Positions 25,701 to 33,169 of a stretch of DNA of 64,000 bases are shown in pieces (the stretch's first letter is position 1; each line of letters begins with the position of its first letter). The notes beneath the pieces were generated by a model, which did not search any database, was not told the origin of the DNA, and saw only the letters and a program-made list of their open reading frames with translations. The translations under genes were made by a program, and so were the position numbers. Source of the stretch: Solimicrobium sp040544425 (GTDB lineage Bacteria > Pseudomonadota > Gammaproteobacteria > Burkholderiales > Burkholderiaceae_D); NCBI GenBank assembly GCA_040544425.1, contig JBEONO010000017.1, positions 1 through 64,000 of the forward strand, read 5' to 3'.

Positions 25701-27412
25701 ACACGGATCGCCGCGCCGTAGCCCTGTTCCAGCAAGGATGCATGCCACACTAACGCGTCGTTTTCGGTAATCAAAATATCGGCCACGCCGTCACCGGTCA
25801 GATCGACAAAACGCAGATTCGGATCGCGCCAGTTCAGCACCGGCAGCGACAAAAACGCGCGGAAACCAAGCCAACCGGCATCCGCCGTACGGTTATAGAA
25901 CCCGGGTGAGGAAGCAGAAAAATCGACCAGATCCAGATTGCCGTCACCGGCCACATCCATCAGCCGTTGTGCACGGCCGTCCCAGGTCGCCAGGGTCGGT
26001 TGCTGGCGGACCGTTTCGGTAGCGCCGAACTGTCCGGCACCCAGGTTATGTTTATACAGCCATGCGCCGCTATGTTCGGCAAGAACGCCTGCAATTCCCT
26101 CGCCATCGAGATCAACCCAGCGCAGGATATCGCCATCGACTCCGCCCGGGAGATTGGCCAGGCTCGCGGGATCCACATCCTGTGCGATGAAGTCGTCGCT
26201 GCTGCCTTCCTCAAAGGGGCTGTCGGTGTAGCTGAAGTCAAGTGCTGGCATTGAACGGGTGAGATAGGACTGATCGTCCTGCAGCACATGACCGGACTGC
26301 ACAACGCGCTCGATCAGCGAGCCGCTATCGCGTTCGCGATAATGAATCGCAGTGGAACGGACCAGACAGTCGGCCGCACCAAGCTCTTCCGGAAAATGAT
26401 GAAACATCAGTACCCGTTTGCACAGTCGGTAGGTGCGAATCTCAAAGCCCGAGCGGTAGCTGGAAAAAGGATCTGCCCGGCACTGCCACAGCGTTGACGG
26501 CAGCGGCCCGGCACTGGCAGAAATTCTGTCGGCTGCCTGGTCGCGGCAGTGCTGGTCCCCGTAATCGAACACGACGCTGAACATCCAGCTGGCGCTGGCG
26601 TGGTCCGGCAATCCAAGATGAGATTGGCGCAAACTGGAACTGGCCGGATCAAGCAGCAGCGGAGCCCGGTTGCCATAGCGAATCCGTTTGACGTAACGAT
26701 TGGCGTGGCGCGCGCGATTGCGCTCGCTGGCCATACCAGGATCGATACCATCATCGTTCTCGGCCAGGTATTCGTAGCTGATCGCATTGCCCCTGTCGTC
26801 GTAGCTGCAACTGATCAGCCAGCTGAACACCCGCGCCGGATCAAGCGGATCGGCAATCCGCGACGTGGAATCAAAACCATAGACGGTCAATACATTGTCG
26901 CGTGAAATGGTGCGCCAGTGCGTCAGGCCATCGGTAACACAGGTCCAGCGTTCGATACGTGCAAACAGGCCCTCAGTGCGCGGACAATAGCTTTTGATAG
27001 TGTATTCACGCTGCCGCGTCTGGCCGTGTTCCTCATCAAGCAGCGGAACCAGATCTTCGACGCCGGAAAAAATAAACACGTCGGACTCGCTGACATCGTC
27101 ATAGCGGGGCAAGCCTTTGTCGGTCTTGCGCGTGATCGCGGGAAGTGAAAGACTCCAGCCCATCCCAAACGCACTGTTACCGATGCCGGAATTGTAGGAC
27201 AGCGACAGTTGCGGGCTGAATCCGGATCGACCTGGACTGGTTGGAATCGGCACATTGATCGATCCGGTTCCGGTCACCGGATTGGTCGAAAATTTTTCGC
27301 CAATTCCGCGCAGCGCCCCGCCACCTTTGGGCAGATTCAGCTGCGGCGACACAAACATTTGTGCGGCAGGATCGATACCCTGATCAGCATCTGGATTTGA
27401 AGACGGCTCCAC
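19748..27412 (-). CDS. TcB-TcC fusion: SpvB/TcdB/RHS toxin cocoon with variable C-terminus
   Basis: This 2554-aa protein begins with an SpvB-type domain (LNLPKGGGALRGIGEKF, SPQLSLSYNSGIGNSAFGMGWSLSLP). Residues ~480-680 hold FG-GAP/VCBS repeats of a beta-propeller (DVAGDGNLDLVDF, DLTGDGVADILI, DMSGDGLSDILRV). TcdB middle domains and YD/RHS repeats follow. The RHS core closes near residue 2198 with GRWLNADPVGLQGGMNLYAY and NNPVILRDSKG. In Tc toxins this shell encloses and self-cleaves the C-terminal effector. Here the last ~356 residues (bases 19748-20818) are the variable part. They match no toxin domain I know and end in a long Gly/Ala-rich hydrophobic stretch. TcB and TcC are separate genes in Photorhabdus but one gene here. 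Confidence 0.88.
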   Translation of the reverse strand: MEPSSNPDADQGIDPAAQMFVSPQLNLPKGGGALRGIGEKFSTNPVTGTGSINVPIPTSPGRSGFSPQLSLSYNSGIGNSAFGMGWSLSLPAITRKTDKGLPRYDDVSESDVFIFSGVEDLVPLLDEEHGQTRQREYTIKSYCPRTEGLFARIERWTCVTDGLTHWRTISRDNVLTVYGFDSTSRIADPLDPARVFSWLISCSYDDRGNAISYEYLAENDDGIDPGMASERNRARHANRYVKRIRYGNRAPLLLDPASSSLRQSHLGLPDHASASWMFSVVFDYGDQHCRDQAADRISASAGPLPSTLWQCRADPFSSYRSGFEIRTYRLCKRVLMFHHFPEELGAADCLVRSTAIHYRERDSGSLIERVVQSGHVLQDDQSYLTRSMPALDFSYTDSPFEEGSSDDFIAQDVDPASLANLPGGVDGDILRWVDLDGEGIAGVLAEHSGAWLYKHNLGAGQFGATETVRQQPTLATWDGRAQRLMDVAGDGNLDLVDFSASSPGFYNRTADAGWLGFRAFLSLPVLNWRDPNLRFVDLTGDGVADILITENDALVWHASLLEQGYGAAIRVPVPLYDEESGPRALFADPTQSIFLADMSGDGLSDILRVRNGEVCYWPNLGYGRFGAKVTMDHAPWFEQTDLFDQRRLRLSDTDGSGTTDLIYLGHDGARVFLNYAGNSFSSGRHIANFPPVDNLTTVDVADLLGRGTACLIWSSPLPRDAGRQLRYIDLMCGKKPYLLSGMTNNMGALTQIDYATSTEFYLADQAAGTPWVTRLPFPVHVVKTVKSYDTVSRSRMVTHYSYHHGFYDGLEREFRGFGRVDQLDTEQFARPSDTATLPLGDNWDQASSVPPVLVKTWYHTGVFLEGAQVSRHLAHEYFQAEAEALLEDTILPDTLTPFEAREACRALKGAMLHQETYALDGSARQPYPYSVTESNFTVETVQRKQRNRHAVFFTHTREAITLHYERNCADPRITHDLTLATDRYGNVLQSVSIGYQRRVPAFSEQAQTLAKLTQNQFTNSVLLPDAHRTPLPAEVKIYQLTGPQLVGCRPFSLKTVKMLVDSATEIAYDAQPTRGKTEKRLINQVRSSYRKNDLSGLLPTGVLESLALPGENDKRAFTDGLLELYRDKVTPAELKRILAEPGSGYRDLDGDGPYWIPSGRVFYSPQVNDLPHQEFAYALQHFFLPHRYLDAFGASTVVEYDTYQLAPVLTRDAVDNQSQAELDYRVLQPKQLTDPNGNRSWACFDALGMLIGTALGGKESGPVEGDSFDTFITDLELSAIQQFLDADDPIALAQEFLGTASTRIIYDFSRIPVCSASIGRETHVSALTAGQTSRVQLSFLYSDGFGRAAQKKIQAEPGPLPPGDPAAPLLKSRWIGSGAMVYNNKGKPVRQYEPFFSSTPHYGIEQWGVSSVLFYDPAQRVVATLHANHSIEKVWFDAWKHLSYDVNDTVTIDPRTDPDIGPFLRRLPERDYLPTWYQQRIGGALGEPEKTAAEQAARHANTPNTVHLDGLGRSVRNVAHNGNDESGLPVLYVTRTVFDVEGNQLAMIDALERVVLQCAYGMMRNRLYQRSMEAGARWMVNDAVGKPLRIWNSRDFALRIEYDALRRSVRSFVKGGQADAHGEHFDHEVMFEKVIYGDSPETGLTPYQQRQQNLRGKKFRHGDSAGLLGTTHYDFKGNILITDRQFAQDFKHTPDWHTEVALDTHLFDSVTQYDALNRAIAVKAPDGSIYRPGYNDTGQLKAVHVNLRGAQQDGEPVWSPFVGLINYDAKGQRTEIRYANGAHTTYTYDDKTFRLLQLKTTRSDAAATGMTAKLFNNPGTVQDLHYTYDPVGNITNIEDAALRDVFHANHKVRAAAQFRFDALYRLLEATGREHVGQSAFAFIPSNGNDRDFPFVGAAQLHDLQALCNYVENYSYDEVGNFQTMRHHADGGSWQRHYGYQEPSLLDAGQNSNRLSHTSLHQTPGAPVERYHYDAHGNMTRMPQLAHMRWDFRDQLISSARQIVNQGTPETTYYVYDASGQRARKTTVRQQGGKKSERFYLNGFELYRQFNHADAVTLERETLHIHDDQQRIAILETQTVGKDQHIDTPVPVWRYQMANHLGSASLELDQDGRLLTYEEYSPFGNSSFQAGESAEVSLKRYRYTGKERDEENGFNYHGARYCIPWLGRWLNADPVGLQGGMNLYAYANNNPVILRDSKGTNPDDPPARFPMVPPNPADTYVVAFGRARTGYMDLAGTNTGLTPINIQWNINFNRGLGPIGISADEEMLTDAFITPVRGPRSDLHPMFSGVLAQEALEGTFASTVHFNLNGITLTPTLPAPPDTVVRGGGEGNTMLPYLPGFAREDFHSSSEARQVIAHLASTEANERNVDIFLQHEGGLTLIPRSSNTVVGAPLPDEWAAHVPNINNTPSGPINPMGGGMGRLGGVASNVGAQIVPGVPEGIMTTEALGYTAQAFGMQRLGTAALAGAKSPGPAAVGGIVGAPVGLGVEYEARQAGLGDTGSFAVGGVAAVATGAGVAIGVALAVATAPVSVPVLAGVAIVGGLSAGFGYLMAHM

Positions 27413-27884
27413 GATTCACCTCCAAAAAATCTCGCCCGCTGCACTGCCAGGCCTGCACTCAATTTTTTATCTGTTGGTTCGTATCACTGCACTCTCAATA
27501 ATTTTCTCTGCGTCGAAATTGGCTTCAACTATAAAGCGGATATCGCACGATATCTATGCCCTATTTAAGGCATTTTGAAAGCTTAATTTGTCGGTTTGAT
27601 GACCAGTCGGAAATTATTTTGATTAAATTTATTGTTCAAAATAAATTAGATTTTGTTGGGAAATTAATTGCTTGCCTTCGAGAATTTTTCCTGCGAGGAT
27701 TACAAAAAACAACATTTCAAATTGGAAATTGCTATTTTTAAATTTATAAATTACTGTTGTCACCTCGTGAAGGTAAGCTGAAAAATAAGTCGTGACGCCG
27801 TAGTTCATATCAATATGGCATTTGGAATGCAACACTGCTTCTGAAGATACGATGAATCAATCCACATTTTAAGGCTGACAACAC
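27413..27884. other. AT-rich divergent intergenic region upstream of toxin operon
   Basis: This 472-base gap separates the toxin operon from the histidine kinase gene and must hold both promoters. Bases ~27540-27840 are strikingly AT-rich with long runs of A and T, in contrast to the GC-rich genes on both sides. That is the pattern of a horizontally acquired or xenogeneically silenced control region. A 61-codon frame at 27556 has no ribosome-binding site and I do not count it as a gene. No single promoter stands out. Confidence 0.5.
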
Positions 27885-29639
27885 ATGTACAGTTTTCGAC
27901 GACTGTTCGAATATCCCAACTGGCTCAGTTTCCTGGTGCTCATTGCGCTCCATTACGCCTCGATCCAAATCAGCTTCCTGTGCGGTAAAACCCCTGAAAA
28001 CGAAGTCATTATCTGGTTGCCCAATGCGGTGCTGCTGGTTGCCTTGCTGCGCCTGCGACTTTCTCTGGGTCTGATTGTGGCGGTAGTCACGTATACGTCG
28101 AATGTCATCAGCAATATGCATAACGTGGCGCTCGACGAAGCCATGCTGCTTGGCGCGGTGAATCTGGTCGAAATCGGTATTACCTTGCTGATCATGCATC
28201 TGACGCACACCTCGTCCAATCTGGTCAAGCTCAAGGACTATTCGAATTTCCTGATTGCCGGTCCGTTGGTTGGTGCGTTCGTCAGCGGTTTGCTGGGCGC
28301 GGCGGTCATTTCTGCGTACGGTGCGCATATACCGTATCTGGCCTTGCTGCGCTTCTGGTGGTTCAGTGATGGCCTGGGCCTGCTGATCTTTGCGCCGATT
28401 CTGATGTTTGCTTCTTCAGAGCAGGTGAAAGACGCCAGCTGGCGTCTGATCGATGTGATTTTCGCGATGGTTATCGTCGCCCTGATCGCCATGATGTTTT
28501 TCAATTTTCCGCGTGACCAGGCCTGGGCACCGCTGACCCCGACCTTGATTATTCCGTTCGCACTATTGTTGTCGCTGCGCTTTAATATTCTGTCGACCTC
28601 AATCGGTGTGGCGCTCATTTCGCTTGCGGTTTCAAAAATGGTCGCGATCGGATTGAATCCATTTGGCGATTCCGATTTGAACCGCGTCATCCTGCACACT
28701 CAGGAATTCATTTTGACGATTTCAATCATCTGTATGGGCGCGTCAATTTTTCAAAGCCATCTGCGTCTTTATGCCGAAGGTCTGGAAGCCAAAGTCGAGG
28801 AGCGCACCAAAGAGCTGGCCGCCAATCTGGTGCAGATGAAGAGCCTGCAGTCAGAGTTGATCCATTCTGCCAAACTGGCCTCGCTCGGTTCCATCGTTGC
28901 CGGGGTGTCGCATGAATTGAATACGCCGTTGGGCAATGCCAAGCTGGCCACCTCCACGATGCGTGAACGACTGGTGCAGGTCGATGAAAATTTCAAGGCG
29001 GGCTCGCTGACCCGGTCGCAGATTGTCAATTTCCTGCGCGACGGTCTGGAAATTACTGACCTGAACTTTCGTTCGATTGATCGCGCAGTGAATCTGGTCA
29101 GCAGTTTCAAACAGGTTTCGGTTGATCAGACTTCCGAGCGCCGCCGCAAATTCGATCTGGCCAAGGTGGTCAACGAGACCATCACCACCATCCAGCCAAC
29201 CTTCAAACATGCGCCGTGGAAGATTGAGATCGACATTCCTGAACTGATCGAAATCGAAAGCTATCCTGGGCCGCTGGAGCAAATTATTTTCAACCTGGTC
29301 ATGAACAGCATCCAGCACGGTTTTGAAGGCCGCGACCACGGGCGGATAAAAATTTCCAGCAAGACTATAAAAAACGCAAAAGATGGCTATACTCAGATTG
29401 AACTGAGCTTTGATGATGATGGCAAAGGCATCGCCCCCGATCTGGTTGACCGGGTTTTTGAACCATTCTTTACCACCCGGTTGGGGCAAGGTGGATCAGG
29501 ATTGGGACTGCATATCTGCTACCGCCTCGCCACCACGATTCTGGGCGGTGCGATCAAGGTAGTTGCCAAGTCCGAACCCGGGACGATTTTCTCGTTAACG
29601 ATTCCGCAAACGGCCCCGGCGCCAGTAGAACCTGGCTGA
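27885..29639 (+). CDS. MASE1-type membrane sensor histidine kinase
   Basis: This 584-aa protein has an N-terminal MASE1-like sensor of about eight membrane segments (residues ~10-300; motifs IIWLPNAVLLVALLRLRLSL and RFWWFSDGLGLLIFAPIL). A short coiled coil follows (LEAKVEERTKELAANL), then a kinase core. His343 in GVSHELNTPLGN is the phosphorylation site. The N box (NLVMNSIQHGFEG), G1 box (DDDGKGI), F box (FEPFFTT) and G2 box (GGSGLGLHICY) are intact. AAGG precedes the ATG. The receiver protein 65 bases downstream is the likely partner. The gene lies divergent from the Tc toxin operon, but nothing in the sequence shows that it controls it. Confidence 0.9.
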   Translation: MYSFRRLFEYPNWLSFLVLIALHYASIQISFLCGKTPENEVIIWLPNAVLLVALLRLRLSLGLIVAVVTYTSNVISNMHNVALDEAMLLGAVNLVEIGITLLIMHLTHTSSNLVKLKDYSNFLIAGPLVGAFVSGLLGAAVISAYGAHIPYLALLRFWWFSDGLGLLIFAPILMFASSEQVKDASWRLIDVIFAMVIVALIAMMFFNFPRDQAWAPLTPTLIIPFALLLSLRFNILSTSIGVALISLAVSKMVAIGLNPFGDSDLNRVILHTQEFILTISIICMGASIFQSHLRLYAEGLEAKVEERTKELAANLVQMKSLQSELIHSAKLASLGSIVAGVSHELNTPLGNAKLATSTMRERLVQVDENFKAGSLTRSQIVNFLRDGLEITDLNFRSIDRAVNLVSSFKQVSVDQTSERRRKFDLAKVVNETITTIQPTFKHAPWKIEIDIPELIEIESYPGPLEQIIFNLVMNSIQHGFEGRDHGRIKISSKTIKNAKDGYTQIELSFDDDGKGIAPDLVDRVFEPFFTTRLGQGGSGLGLHICYRLATTILGGAIKVVAKSEPGTIFSLTIPQTAPAPVEPG

Positions 29640-29704
29640 AGCAATTTTTTAACAACACTGCGCAATCAGATTACGCGCAGCACGTATTTTTACAGGCCTT
29701 GAAC

Positions 29705-30187
29705 ATGGATGACACAATCAAATTTTCCGAAGAACGCAATGACACCAAGCCTGAAGCCGGTAAGCCGTGGACTATTTTGGTGATTGACGATGATATGGAT
29801 GTGCACGTCATGACCACGCTGTCGCTCAAAAATATCAAGATTCATGGCCGGGGATTGAACATCGTGCATGCCTATTCAGGCCTGGAAGCGATTGCCTATA
29901 TGAAGAAAACCATGGAAGCCGGTACCACGTCGGCCAGTGTAGACCTGTTACTGCTGGACATGGTCATGGAGACCAAATATGCCGGGATGGAAGTGGCGCG
30001 CTGGTTACGGGAAGATGCGGGCAAACATGAAACGCCGATCGTCATCTTGCGCACCGGACAGCCTGGTTTGCTGAAACAGGAAGATATTCTGTCGAATGAC
30101 CACTTCCACGGCATGATCGAAAAAAACAGCGTCACCTATCACAATCTGGTCAGTTTGCTGACCCAAACTTTACCGGGCGAAAAATAA
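29705..30187 (+). CDS. single-domain response regulator
   Basis: This ~160-aa protein is a receiver domain with no output domain. Acidic pocket residues lie in ILVIDDDMDVH, the phosphoacceptor Asp85 in LLLLDMVMET, a Thr/Arg region in VILRTGQPG, and Lys in EKNSVTYH. The sequence resembles receivers of the DUF3369/HD-GYP type regulators (ETKYAGMEVARWLRED). I chose the ATG at 29705; a TTG two codons upstream is possible. A GC-rich hairpin (CTGCGC/GCGCAG) lies in the gap after the kinase gene. The receiver probably accepts phosphate from the kinase and acts by protein contact. Confidence 0.85.
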   Translation: MDDTIKFSEERNDTKPEAGKPWTILVIDDDMDVHVMTTLSLKNIKIHGRGLNIVHAYSGLEAIAYMKKTMEAGTTSASVDLLLLDMVMETKYAGMEVARWLREDAGKHETPIVILRTGQPGLLKQEDILSNDHFHGMIEKNSVTYHNLVSLLTQTLPGEK

Positions 30188-30194
30188 TTTGACG

Positions 30195-30857
30195 TCAGCG
30201 CAAGCTGTTCACTTCACGCTGAATATGGCGGCGCGTATCAAACTGTGCGGCATCATCGGCCAGGTCGAAGGCAATGGCGGCGTCGCGCAAAAAAGTTTTA
30301 AAACGTACCACCGTTGAATATTCAAACTCGGCCAGGGCGTCAATCACTTCTCTGGCCGATTTCGCTGCCAGATGTTGCTCGACACGCGCCACCGTCTGCT
30401 CCCATTCGTCACTGACCTTGGGCAAAAATTTCATCCGGTCTTTCACCATGTCGCGCGCGCACTCGAGTATCGGTTTTGCCGCTTCCCACTGCCGGGCAAA
30501 CTCCGCGTCGCGTGTCGCAATGCCCTTTTGACGTTTGTCGAATTTCACAGCCTTTTCCGGCAGACGCAGAGCCAGTGCCGCATCACGCAAATGACGCCAG
30601 AATTGTCCACCGAACGGGATCAGTTCGCCGAGCAGCGCCAGGGTTTCAATCGCCAGTTCGGGATGCCCGGCCTGGATCTCACTGTCAAACCGCGCCAGGC
30701 AGGTTGGAATGAACTCACCATTTTCAACCAGAGACAGATTTCGCATTCGTAACTGACAGGCCGGCTCAATCACTGCGCGGGCGCGGTGCAGATGCACTTC
30801 AGCACGAGTCCAGATGGCTTCATCAATCAAACTGTGTAATTTTTGTTCGGTAAACAT
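30195..30857 (-). CDS. hypothetical helical protein
   Basis: This 220-aa protein has no signal peptide or membrane segment. It appears to contain two similar halves: FIPTCLARFDSEIQAG...FGGQFWRHLRDAALALRLPEKAVKFDKR and VIDALAEFEYSTV...VRFKTFLRDAAIAFDLADDAAQFDTRR share the F-x-x-x-L-R-D-A-A-x-A-x-x-L-x-x-x-A-x-x-F-D pattern. That suggests an internal duplication of an all-helical unit. I do not recognise the family. It is convergent with the response regulator gene, with only 7 bases between them, and divergent from the borosin operon. Confidence 0.65.
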   Translation of the reverse strand: MFTEQKLHSLIDEAIWTRAEVHLHRARAVIEPACQLRMRNLSLVENGEFIPTCLARFDSEIQAGHPELAIETLALLGELIPFGGQFWRHLRDAALALRLPEKAVKFDKRQKGIATRDAEFARQWEAAKPILECARDMVKDRMKFLPKVSDEWEQTVARVEQHLAAKSAREVIDALAEFEYSTVVRFKTFLRDAAIAFDLADDAAQFDTRRHIQREVNSLR

Positions 30858-31122
30858 GCTGTCCCAATCGTCCCGTTTGTTACCTGGTGTTGTGGTGCGC
30901 TCTGCTTTTTCAGCGCCTCGTTTTTGTTCCGTCGATTATAGGCAGGTTGGCCCGTTTCAGGGATGGTTACCAAGAAAAAACCTTGCGTTTTCGCAGCAAA
31001 AATTGCGCGCTGGCCCGGGATCAGTCCGGGCATACCGATGATTTAGTTTCCAAGGGCTAATTTAGTTTCTTCACGTTATGGAAAGCAGATCAACAATCGA
31101 CGACAAATCTTTCAATAAAACA

Positions 31123-31152
31123 CTTACAGCTCGGCAAATTCTCGCATAGAAT
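31123..31152 (+). promoter_or_regulatory. candidate promoter of the borosin operon
   Basis: In the 339-base gap 30858-31196, CTTACA (31123-31128) and TAGAAT (31147-31152) are spaced by 18 bases. They resemble a sigma-70 promoter with transcription starting near 31159, about 38 bases before the precursor ATG. Further upstream the 10-mer ATTTAGTTTC occurs twice (31041-31050 and 31060-31069, 19 bases apart) and could be an activator site. GGGGTAAG at 31181 is the likely ribosome-binding site. I looked for a cyclic-di-GMP riboswitch because of the GGDEF gene and found none. Confidence 0.45.
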
Positions 31153-31196
31153 ACTTTCTCTCAATCAATTTTCACTGCATGGGGTAAGTAAAAATC

Positions 31197-31406
31197 ATGG
31201 CCAAATTGCTCGACTACTTAAACCATCTGGATCAGGATGCAGATGCCCGCGATGCATACATCCAGAATCCTCAGCAGGCGATGCGTAATTTTGGGCTGTC
31301 CGATGATGAGATACAGGCCATGTTGTCGGGTGATAAAACCCGGGTCGCCAATCTGCTTGGCATCAAGACTGAAGAATTGCCAACGATGGAAATACCGCAG
31401 TTTTAA
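31197..31406 (+). CDS. split-borosin precursor peptide (SonA-like)
   Basis: This 69-aa peptide has the layout of precursors of split borosins, RiPPs whose backbone amides are N-methylated. Residues ~1-53 form the helical borosin-binding domain (LLDYLNHLDQDADARDAY, then NPQQAMRNFGLSDDEIQAML, then SGDKTRVANLLG). The spacing and identities are those I recall for Shewanella SonA (D-Y/F-x-x-x-L-x-Q-D-A, Q-N-P-x-x-x-M-R, G-L-[ST]-D-[DE]-[EQ]-I, [ST]-G-D). The tail IKTEELPTMEIPQF is the presumed core. A borosin-type methyltransferase lies two genes downstream. LigA-like or Os1348/NHLP leader folds look similar and are the main alternative, but the methyltransferase context favours a borosin. No transporter or protease is seen nearby. 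Confidence 0.82.
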   Translation: MAKLLDYLNHLDQDADARDAYIQNPQQAMRNFGLSDDEIQAMLSGDKTRVANLLGIKTEELPTMEIPQF

Positions 31407-31410
31407 CCGG

Positions 31411-33168
31411 TTGAATGCTTTGAAAAGTGAACCTGGCTCAATACTGCTTAAATTTCTCGGTGTATCCGTGCTGCTGGCCGGCCTGTTGGTCTGCCAGGCT
31501 GGTGCCGCCGGAATTGACGCCGCCACGGAGCTCAAGCACGCCGATCAACTGATTAAAACCGATCCGCAAAAAGCACGCGGCGTGCTGTCGGCCATCGAAT
31601 CGGCGCACTTCGACCCGGCGCAGCGCCTGCATTTTCAAGTATTGAAAGCTTCGGTCCTGGGCTATTTCAATCAGCATCGCGAGCGGCTCAGCTATGTCAA
31701 CGGGTTTATCGACACGGTACAGGACCCGGATATCAAGTCCAAATTTCTTTACCAGTTATCCGAGTCCTACGTTGCGACCGGGGCGTTCGAACCGGCGCTG
31801 GATGTGATGAACACCAGCATCGAGTTGCTGCCGCGCGTCACCGATACAATCGCCAAAATGGATACGCTGCAATCAGCGATCACCTTGCTCATTTCCCTGC
31901 ATGCTTACGATGAGGCCTTGAGTTACGCCGACCGGATGTACGACCTGCCGGTAGCCGGGCAGGACCTGAAGGCAAAATGTATTGCGGGTGGTGACCGGGT
32001 TGAAATTTATATGCTGAAGAACCAGCGTGCCGCGGCACGAGCGCAGATCCGCGAGGCGGTGGAATCCTGTGACAAGACCGGATGGACCTATATTTCGCTG
32101 ATCGTCAAAGCTTTTGCTGCGATCGATCTGATCGACAATCAGGAGTACCAACATGGCATCGCAGCAGGCCTGCCGGTGCTAAGCAGCTTCGGATCGCAGG
32201 CAATGGGGTTGGACTACGTTTCACGACTCGAAGAAGCCCTGGCGCGCGCCTACCTGCAGACCGGTCGACTGGCCGCTGCCGAAAAGTATGGACTGCTGGC
32301 CTATCAGCATGCCGAATCGCAAAAGCTGGTGATGCAAATGGAAAAATCTCTTGAGACGCTCTCGCAGATCAAGCGCGCCCAGGCGCAATATGAATCGGCA
32401 TTCGGCTATGCCCAGCAGGCCTTGCTGCAAAAAAATGCCTTGCTGGATGAACAGCTGCAAAAGAATGTCGCGTATCAGCGCGTCAAGTTCAGCATGACGG
32501 ATCAGCTGAACCATGTGAGCCTGCTGGAAAAGCAAAATAAAATTCTGGCGATCGAGCAGCAGCTGGAGAAAAAGAACAGTCAGAATTTATGGCTGATCAT
32601 CACGCTCGCGGTCATCATCACTGCCGCGCTGGGGCTGTACCTGTGGACCGTGATCAGGCAAAAGAATCTGTTGCGCAGCAAATCGCAGATCGATGGCCTG
32701 ACCCGCATCAGCAACCGCAGTCATTTCATGCAGTGCGCTGAACAGCTTGTGAACCTGCGCTCCGACGCGGTCAGCCTGATCCTGTTCGACATGGATTTAT
32801 TCAAGCGCGTCAATGACAGCTTCGGTCATCCGGCCGGTGACTGGGTATTGAGCACCACCTGCCAGGTGGTTGGCGGGGTATTGCGGCGCGGTGATGTCTT
32901 TGGACGGCTGGGCGGTGAAGAGTTCGCGATCTGTCTGCCAAACACCGACGCGGCAACCGCGTTCAAACTGGCGCAGGCGTGCCGCGCAGTGATTGCCGCC
33001 ATCAATACCGAACCCTGCGGATTTCAATTCTCGTTAAGTGCCAGCTTTGGGATCGCCAGTCTGCCCGCGAATCACACCGGCCAGTTCGCCAATTTATTGG
33101 TCGCTGCGGACAAGGCCCTGTATCAGGCCAAAGCCGACGGACGCAATTGTGTTGCAGTCCAAAACTGA
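31411..33168 (+). CDS. TPR-like periplasmic sensor diguanylate cyclase
   Basis: This ~585-aa protein has an N-terminal signal/anchor (LLKFLGVSVLLAGLLVCQAGA), a helical-repeat (TPR-like) periplasmic region to about residue 380, a membrane segment at ~391-414 (LWLIITLAVIITAALGLYLWTV) and a C-terminal GGDEF domain. The active site GGEEF is at 501-505 and an RxxD inhibitory site (RRGD) at 492-495, so it should make cyclic-di-GMP with product inhibition. No ATG fits. The gene probably starts at TTG 31411, or at TTG 31420, just 4 bases after the precursor stop. An upstream ATG at 31237 would overlap most of the precursor gene and gives no signal peptide. Its place between a RiPP precursor and its methyltransferase is unusual. 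Confidence 0.88.
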   Translation: MNALKSEPGSILLKFLGVSVLLAGLLVCQAGAAGIDAATELKHADQLIKTDPQKARGVLSAIESAHFDPAQRLHFQVLKASVLGYFNQHRERLSYVNGFIDTVQDPDIKSKFLYQLSESYVATGAFEPALDVMNTSIELLPRVTDTIAKMDTLQSAITLLISLHAYDEALSYADRMYDLPVAGQDLKAKCIAGGDRVEIYMLKNQRAAARAQIREAVESCDKTGWTYISLIVKAFAAIDLIDNQEYQHGIAAGLPVLSSFGSQAMGLDYVSRLEEALARAYLQTGRLAAAEKYGLLAYQHAESQKLVMQMEKSLETLSQIKRAQAQYESAFGYAQQALLQKNALLDEQLQKNVAYQRVKFSMTDQLNHVSLLEKQNKILAIEQQLEKKNSQNLWLIITLAVIITAALGLYLWTVIRQKNLLRSKSQIDGLTRISNRSHFMQCAEQLVNLRSDAVSLILFDMDLFKRVNDSFGHPAGDWVLSTTCQVVGGVLRRGDVFGRLGGEEFAICLPNTDAATAFKLAQACRAVIAAINTEPCGFQFSLSASFGIASLPANHTGQFANLLVAADKALYQAKADGRNCVAVQN

Positions 33169-33169
33169 C

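Noticed and set aside
27556..27741. A 61-codon frame in the AT-rich gap upstream of the kinase gene
   Set aside because: AT-rich sequence opens frames by chance in some phases. There is no ribosome-binding site and no domain.
30858..31196. Possible cyclic-di-GMP riboswitch before the borosin/GGDEF operon
   Set aside because: The conserved GEMM core and tetraloop-receptor elements are not visible.
31197..31406. Reading the 69-aa peptide as an extradiol-dioxygenase LigA-like or proteusin leader protein
   Set aside because: The overall helical pattern is similar, but the closest match I know is the SonA borosin precursor and a borosin-type methyltransferase is in the same operon. Kept as an alternative only.
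33038..33169. N-terminal extension of the borosin methyltransferase from 33038
   Set aside because: It is the shadow of the GGDEF C-terminus; the family's SAM motif begins shortly after GTG 33170.
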